The notes under the pieces are model-generated. The model had not been told where the DNA came from and ran no database searches. It saw nothing but the letters and a program-made list of their open reading frames with translations. A program made the translations under genes and the position numbers. DNA of 8,690 nt, from the NCBI RefSeq assembly GCF_000966975.1, contig NZ_JZWV01000350.1, positions 1 to 8,690 of the forward strand, written 5' to 3'. Below are positions 5,384 through 8,690 of the stretch, one piece after another (within the stretch, counting starts at the first letter, position 1; each line of letters begins with the position of its first letter). Source of the stretch: Streptomyces katrae. Its GTDB lineage: Bacteria; Actinomycetota; Actinomycetes; Streptomycetales; Streptomycetaceae.

Positions 5384-8104
5384 ATGACCGTGCGGTCGGT
5401 TTCCCCGGGCGAGCAGCCACAGGCTGCGGAGGACGCCTGGTACACGCGTGATCCCGAAGAGGTCGCGGCGGCCTTCGGCGTCGATCCGGCCGTCGGTCTC
5501 TCCACGGCCCGGGCCGCCGAGCTCCTGGCCGGACACGGCCCGAACGCGCTGCCGGCGGAGGAGCGGACGCCGACGTGGCAGCGGTTCCTCGGCCAGTACC
5601 GCAGTTACATGCAGTTGGTCCTGCTGGCCGCAGCGGCGGTCTCGCTGATCATCCAGGAGTGGACCACCGCGATCCTGCTGATCGTGCTGACCCTGCTGAA
5701 CGCGGTGATCGGCCTGCGTCAGGAAGGCAAGGCGGAGAGCGCGATGAACGCGCTCCAGTCGATGATGAAGGCCTCGGCGCGGGTGCGCAGGGACGGGACG
5801 GAGGCCGAGATCCCCGCCGACCGGCTCGTCGTCGGCGACATCGTGCTCATCACCGCCGGGGACCAGGTGGCGGCCGACGGGCGCATCATCGAGGCCAGCG
5901 CCCTGCAGATCGACGAGTCGGCCCTCACCGGCGAGAGCGTCCCGGCGGCGAAGGACACCGGCACGCTGCCGGGCCGCCTGTCCTCGCCCGGGGACCGGAC
6001 CTGCATGGCGTTCATGAACACCCCGGTCACCCACGGCAGCGGGGTGCTCGTCGTCACCGCGACCGGCGCCGCCACCGAGGTCGGCAAGATCTCCGGGATG
6101 CTGTCGGCCACGGAGAAGGAGGTGCCGCCGCTCACCAAGGAGCTCGACACCCTGACGCTGTGGATCACGGGCGCGGCTGGCCTGACCATGATCGTGATGT
6201 TCGCCCTGGGGCGTCAGCGGGACCAGGCCTGGGACGCGCTGTTCGTCAGCGCGGTCTCGCTGGCCATCGCCGCCATCCCCGAAGCCCTGCCCACCGTGAC
6301 CCAGGCGATCCTGTCCGTCGGCAGCCTCAACCTGGCCGAACGGAACGCGATCGTCAAGGAACTCCCGTCGGTCGAGACCCTCGCCTTCACCTCGGCGATC
6401 AACTCGGACAAGACCGGCACGCTGACGATGAACGAGGTCACCGTCGTCGAAGTGCTGAGTCCCACCGACCGTTACACCGTCTCGGGCACGGGCTACGGGC
6501 TCGACGGCAAGGTCCACCACACCGCGGGGTCCTCGGCGGGCCTGGAGGACGCGATCCTGCCCTACCTGGTGGCCAGCGACGCGAAACTGGTGGACGGCAC
6601 AGTGGTCGGCGACCCCACCGAGGGCGCGCTGCTGGTGCTCGCGCACAAGGCCGGCCTGGACATCGAGGGCACGAGGGAGGCCTTCCCCCGGCTCGCCACG
6701 CTGCCGTTCGACCCGACGTACAAGCTGATGGCCACCTTCCATTCGGCGCTCGACGCCTCCGGCCGCCAGGTCGTGCGCTGCTTCGTCAAGGGCGCGGCCC
6801 CGGCGGTGACGGCCCGGGCCGCCACCGCGCTCGCGGCGGGCGAGAGCATCCCCTGGGACGCGGAGCTGGCCGAGCGCGCCGACGCCCAGACGCTGCGGAT
6901 GGGCGGGGAGGGGCTCCGGGTGATGGCCGCGGCCACCCGTGAACTGGACCCGGACGCCTTCGACCCGGAGGGCGACCTGCTGGCCTACGTCACCGGGCTG
7001 CGGATGACCAGCCTCGTCGGCATGGTCGACCCGCCCCGCGAGGAGGCCAAGGCCGCCGTGGCCGGCGCCCAGCAGGGACACATCCGCGTCCGCATGGTCA
7101 CCGGCGACGACGTGGTCACCGGTGCGGCGATCGCCCGGCAGCTCGGTATCCCGGGGGAGGCGGTCCTCGGCGCCGACTTCGCCGCCATGAGCGAGGAGGA
7201 GCAGCTCGCCCGCATCGACGACATCGGCGTGGTGGGGCGCGTCGCGCCGGAGCACAAGGTGCTGCTCGCCAACACGCTGAAGAAGAAGGGCGACGTGGTG
7301 GCGATGACCGGGGACGGCGTCAACGACGCGCCCGCCATCAAGGCCGCCGACATCGGGATCGCCATGGGCAGCGGCACGGACGTGGCGAAGAACGCCGGAC
7401 GCATGATCCTCTCCGACGACAACTTCGCCACCATCGTCTACGCCGTCGAGCAGGGCCGCCGGATCTACGACAACCTCACCAAGTACATCCGGTTCGTCCT
7501 GCTCCTGCTGGTGACCTTCGTGGTGACCTTCCTCGGCGCCACGGTCTTCAACATCGCGGCCGGCGAGCCCTTCACCCCGCCGCAGGTGCTGTGGATCCAC
7601 TTCGTGGTCAATGCCTCCTTCGGCTTCGCGCTGGGCTTCGACCGGGAGAGCCCCGGGCTGATGCGGCGCAGGCCGCGGCCGCGCGGGGAGTCGGTGCTCA
7701 GCCGGCCCGTGCTGGTCACGGTCGGACTGGCCGGGCTGGCGCTCACCGTCGTCCTGCTCGGGCTGATCAAGCTCGGCGAGGCCCGCTACGGCAGCACCGC
7801 GACCGGCCAGTCGATCGCGTTCACCGCGTTCGCCCTCTGCCTGATCGTCGCTGCCTTCGAGTGCCGCAGCGAGACGGATTCGGTGCTGACGACCAGCACC
7901 TTCGACAGCAAGCAGATGAACTGGGTGGCACTGGCCCAGTTCGTCCTCGCGGTGCTGGTGACCCAGATGGACGGCTTCCGCCGCCTCCTCGGGACGACCG
8001 AGATCGACGCACGCCAGTTCGGCTGGGCGCTGCTGTCCGCCGTCGTGCTCCTCCTCCTGTGGGAGCTGGGCAAGTTCTCGGCCCGTCGGTCGCGACGCAC
8101 CTGA
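5384..8104 (+). CDS. Cation-translocating P-type ATPase, P2 (SERCA/PMCA-like) with atypical ion-site residues
   Basis: The 906-residue protein has the full P2 layout: N-terminal cation-ATPase domain, TM1-2, actuator domain with LTGES (TGES 182-185), TM3-4 with IPEALP (Glu 300), phosphorylation site DKTGT (Asp 342), nucleotide-binding domain with FVKGA, MVTGDD (571-576), hinge GDGVNDAP (643-650), and six C-terminal membrane segments. It should use ATP, through an aspartyl-phosphate, to move a solute across the plasma membrane. The substrate is unclear. By hand alignment to SERCA1a, Glu 309 is kept, but TM5 Asn 768 and Glu 771 correspond to Leu 709 and Phe 712, and TM6 Asn 796, Thr 799 and Asp 800 to His 739, Val 742 and Asn 743. 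The phosphorylation loop reads NSDKTGT rather than CSDKTGT. It lies 61 nt after the polyphosphate kinase and 23 nt before the SulP gene, so co-transcription is likely. Confidence 0.95.
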   Translation: MTVRSVSPGEQPQAAEDAWYTRDPEEVAAAFGVDPAVGLSTARAAELLAGHGPNALPAEERTPTWQRFLGQYRSYMQLVLLAAAAVSLIIQEWTTAILLIVLTLLNAVIGLRQEGKAESAMNALQSMMKASARVRRDGTEAEIPADRLVVGDIVLITAGDQVAADGRIIEASALQIDESALTGESVPAAKDTGTLPGRLSSPGDRTCMAFMNTPVTHGSGVLVVTATGAATEVGKISGMLSATEKEVPPLTKELDTLTLWITGAAGLTMIVMFALGRQRDQAWDALFVSAVSLAIAAIPEALPTVTQAILSVGSLNLAERNAIVKELPSVETLAFTSAINSDKTGTLTMNEVTVVEVLSPTDRYTVSGTGYGLDGKVHHTAGSSAGLEDAILPYLVASDAKLVDGTVVGDPTEGALLVLAHKAGLDIEGTREAFPRLATLPFDPTYKLMATFHSALDASGRQVVRCFVKGAAPAVTARAATALAAGESIPWDAELAERADAQTLRMGGEGLRVMAAATRELDPDAFDPEGDLLAYVTGLRMTSLVGMVDPPREEAKAAVAGAQQGHIRVRMVTGDDVVTGAAIARQLGIPGEAVLGADFAAMSEEEQLARIDDIGVVGRVAPEHKVLLANTLKKKGDVVAMTGDGVNDAPAIKAADIGIAMGSGTDVAKNAGRMILSDDNFATIVYAVEQGRRIYDNLTKYIRFVLLLLVTFVVTFLGATVFNIAAGEPFTPPQVLWIHFVVNASFGFALGFDRESPGLMRRRPRPRGESVLSRPVLVTVGLAGLALTVVLLGLIKLGEARYGSTATGQSIAFTAFALCLIVAAFECRSETDSVLTTSTFDSKQMNWVALAQFVLAVLVTQMDGFRRLLGTTEIDARQFGWALLSAVVLLLLWELGKFSARRSRRT

Positions 8105-8116
8105 TGGGGGAGGGGG

Positions 8117-8123
8117 AAGGAGG
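8117..8123 (+). promoter_or_regulatory. Ribosome binding site deciding the SulP start
   Basis: AAGGAGG ends 4 nt before GTG 8128. An in-frame ATG at 8104 overlaps the ATPase stop (TGATG) and would add eight Gly/Glu-rich residues that merely translate this purine-rich site, so GTG 8128 is favoured. Confidence 0.65.
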
Positions 8124-8127
8124 GCCG

Positions 8128-8690
8128 GTGACCACCCGGCACGAGGATCGCGGGCTCCGCTCCCGGCTGCGGGACGTTCCCGGGGTCCGCGCGGCCTCGT
8201 CCTACCGCCGGGAGTGGCTGGTCAAGGACCTGGTGGCGGGTGTCGTCCTGACCACCCTGCTGGTGCCCCAGGGCATGGCGTACGCCGAACTGGCGGGCCT
8301 GCCGGCCATCACCGGCCTCTACACGACGATCCTCTGCCTGCTCGCCTACGCGGTGTTCGGACCCTCCCGGATCCTGGTACTGGGCCCCGACTCCTCCCTG
8401 GGGCCGATGATCGCCGCGACCGTGCTGCCGCTGGTGGCGGCCGGCGGGGACCCCGCGCGGGCCGTCGCGCTGGGATCGATGCTCGCGATCATGGTGGCGG
8501 CCGTCATGATCCTGGCCTCGGTCGCGAAGCTCGGCTTCATCGCCGACCTGATCTCCAAACCGACGATGATCGGCTACATGAACGGCCTGGCCCTGACCAT
8601 CCTGATCGGCCAGCTGCCCAAGCTGCTCGGCTTCAAGGTCGAGGCGGACAGCCTGATCGGCGAAGCCGTCGGTTTCGTACGGGGCCTCGC
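8128..8690 (+). CDS. SulP-family inorganic anion transporter (N-terminal part; 3' end outside window)
   Basis: About 187 residues are visible before the window ends. After a basic cytoplasmic N-terminus (RREWLVKDLVAGVVL) comes the SulP signature VPQGMAYAELAGLPAITGLYTT (about residues 46-67), then a membrane segment ending in FGPSR. ILVLGPDSSLGPMIAATVLPL follows, and further helices include LGFIADLISKPTMIGYMNGLALTILIGQLPKLLGF, the conserved SulP core. The family contains sulphate, bicarbonate and other anion symporters or exchangers in the plasma membrane. Neither the substrate nor the presence of a C-terminal STAS or fused carbonic anhydrase domain can be judged here. The start follows the ATPase stop by 23 nt with a strong ribosome-binding site, so it is probably the next gene of the same operon. 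Confidence 0.93.
   Translation, partial: MTTRHEDRGLRSRLRDVPGVRAASSYRREWLVKDLVAGVVLTTLLVPQGMAYAELAGLPAITGLYTTILCLLAYAVFGPSRILVLGPDSSLGPMIAATVLPLVAAGGDPARAVALGSMLAIMVAAVMILASVAKLGFIADLISKPTMIGYMNGLALTILIGQLPKLLGFKVEADSLIGEAVGFVRGL

Noticed and set aside
3550..5505. A 651-codon minus-strand open frame
   Set aside because: It runs antisense across four plus-strand genes with clear motifs and has no domain of its own. High GC explains the lack of stop codons.
4871..7600. A 909-codon open frame on the minus strand opposite the ATPase and PPK2 genes
   Set aside because: It is a shadow frame of GC-rich coding DNA. Its translation is compositionally odd (Arg/Gly/His/Asp-rich) with no recognisable domain, while the plus-strand frames carry full sets of family motifs.

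Overview
The window is very GC-rich, with G or C in nearly every third codon position, GTG as well as ATG starts, and high-GC actinobacterial protein families. It looks like chromosomal DNA of Streptomyces or a close relative. I see no rRNA, tRNA, transposase, integrase or CRISPR array.

Layout. (1) Positions 1-1513, plus strand: the C-terminal part of an NDH-2-like FAD/NAD(P) oxidoreductase, then a SigJ/ECF41-type sigma factor gene. The sigma gene is broken by a frameshift exactly where the sigma-4 region should join the C-terminal SnoaL-like domain. A 28-nt perfect palindrome (1534-1561) follows it. (2) About 1631-2776, plus: an unrecognised polytopic membrane protein with about eight membrane segments. 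(3) 2783-3683: an HxlR-family repressor (minus) divergent from a RidA/YjgF-family protein (plus). They share a 100-nt intergenic region carrying nested inverted repeats. (4) 3872-8690, plus: a probable operon of four closely spaced genes. These are a small protein with an actinobacterial three-helix-bundle domain, a class III-type PPK2 polyphosphate kinase with a polybasic tail, a P2-like P-type ATPase, and the start of a SulP anion transporter that runs off the window.

How the genes may work together. ECF41 sigma factors are typically encoded next to the oxidoreductase-type genes they control, which fits the first pair. The frameshift leaves the DNA- and polymerase-binding regions intact but removes the regulatory domain, so the product may be deregulated or dead. 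In the last block, polyphosphate-dependent nucleotide phosphorylation, cation pumping and anion uptake are probably co-transcribed, which suggests an ion or energy homeostasis module (inference). The most unusual protein observation is that the P-type ATPase keeps all catalytic motifs, but by hand alignment to SERCA lacks nearly all canonical cation-ligand residues in TM5 and TM6. I found no clearly new multigene system; the best leads are this ATPase and the broken sigma gene.
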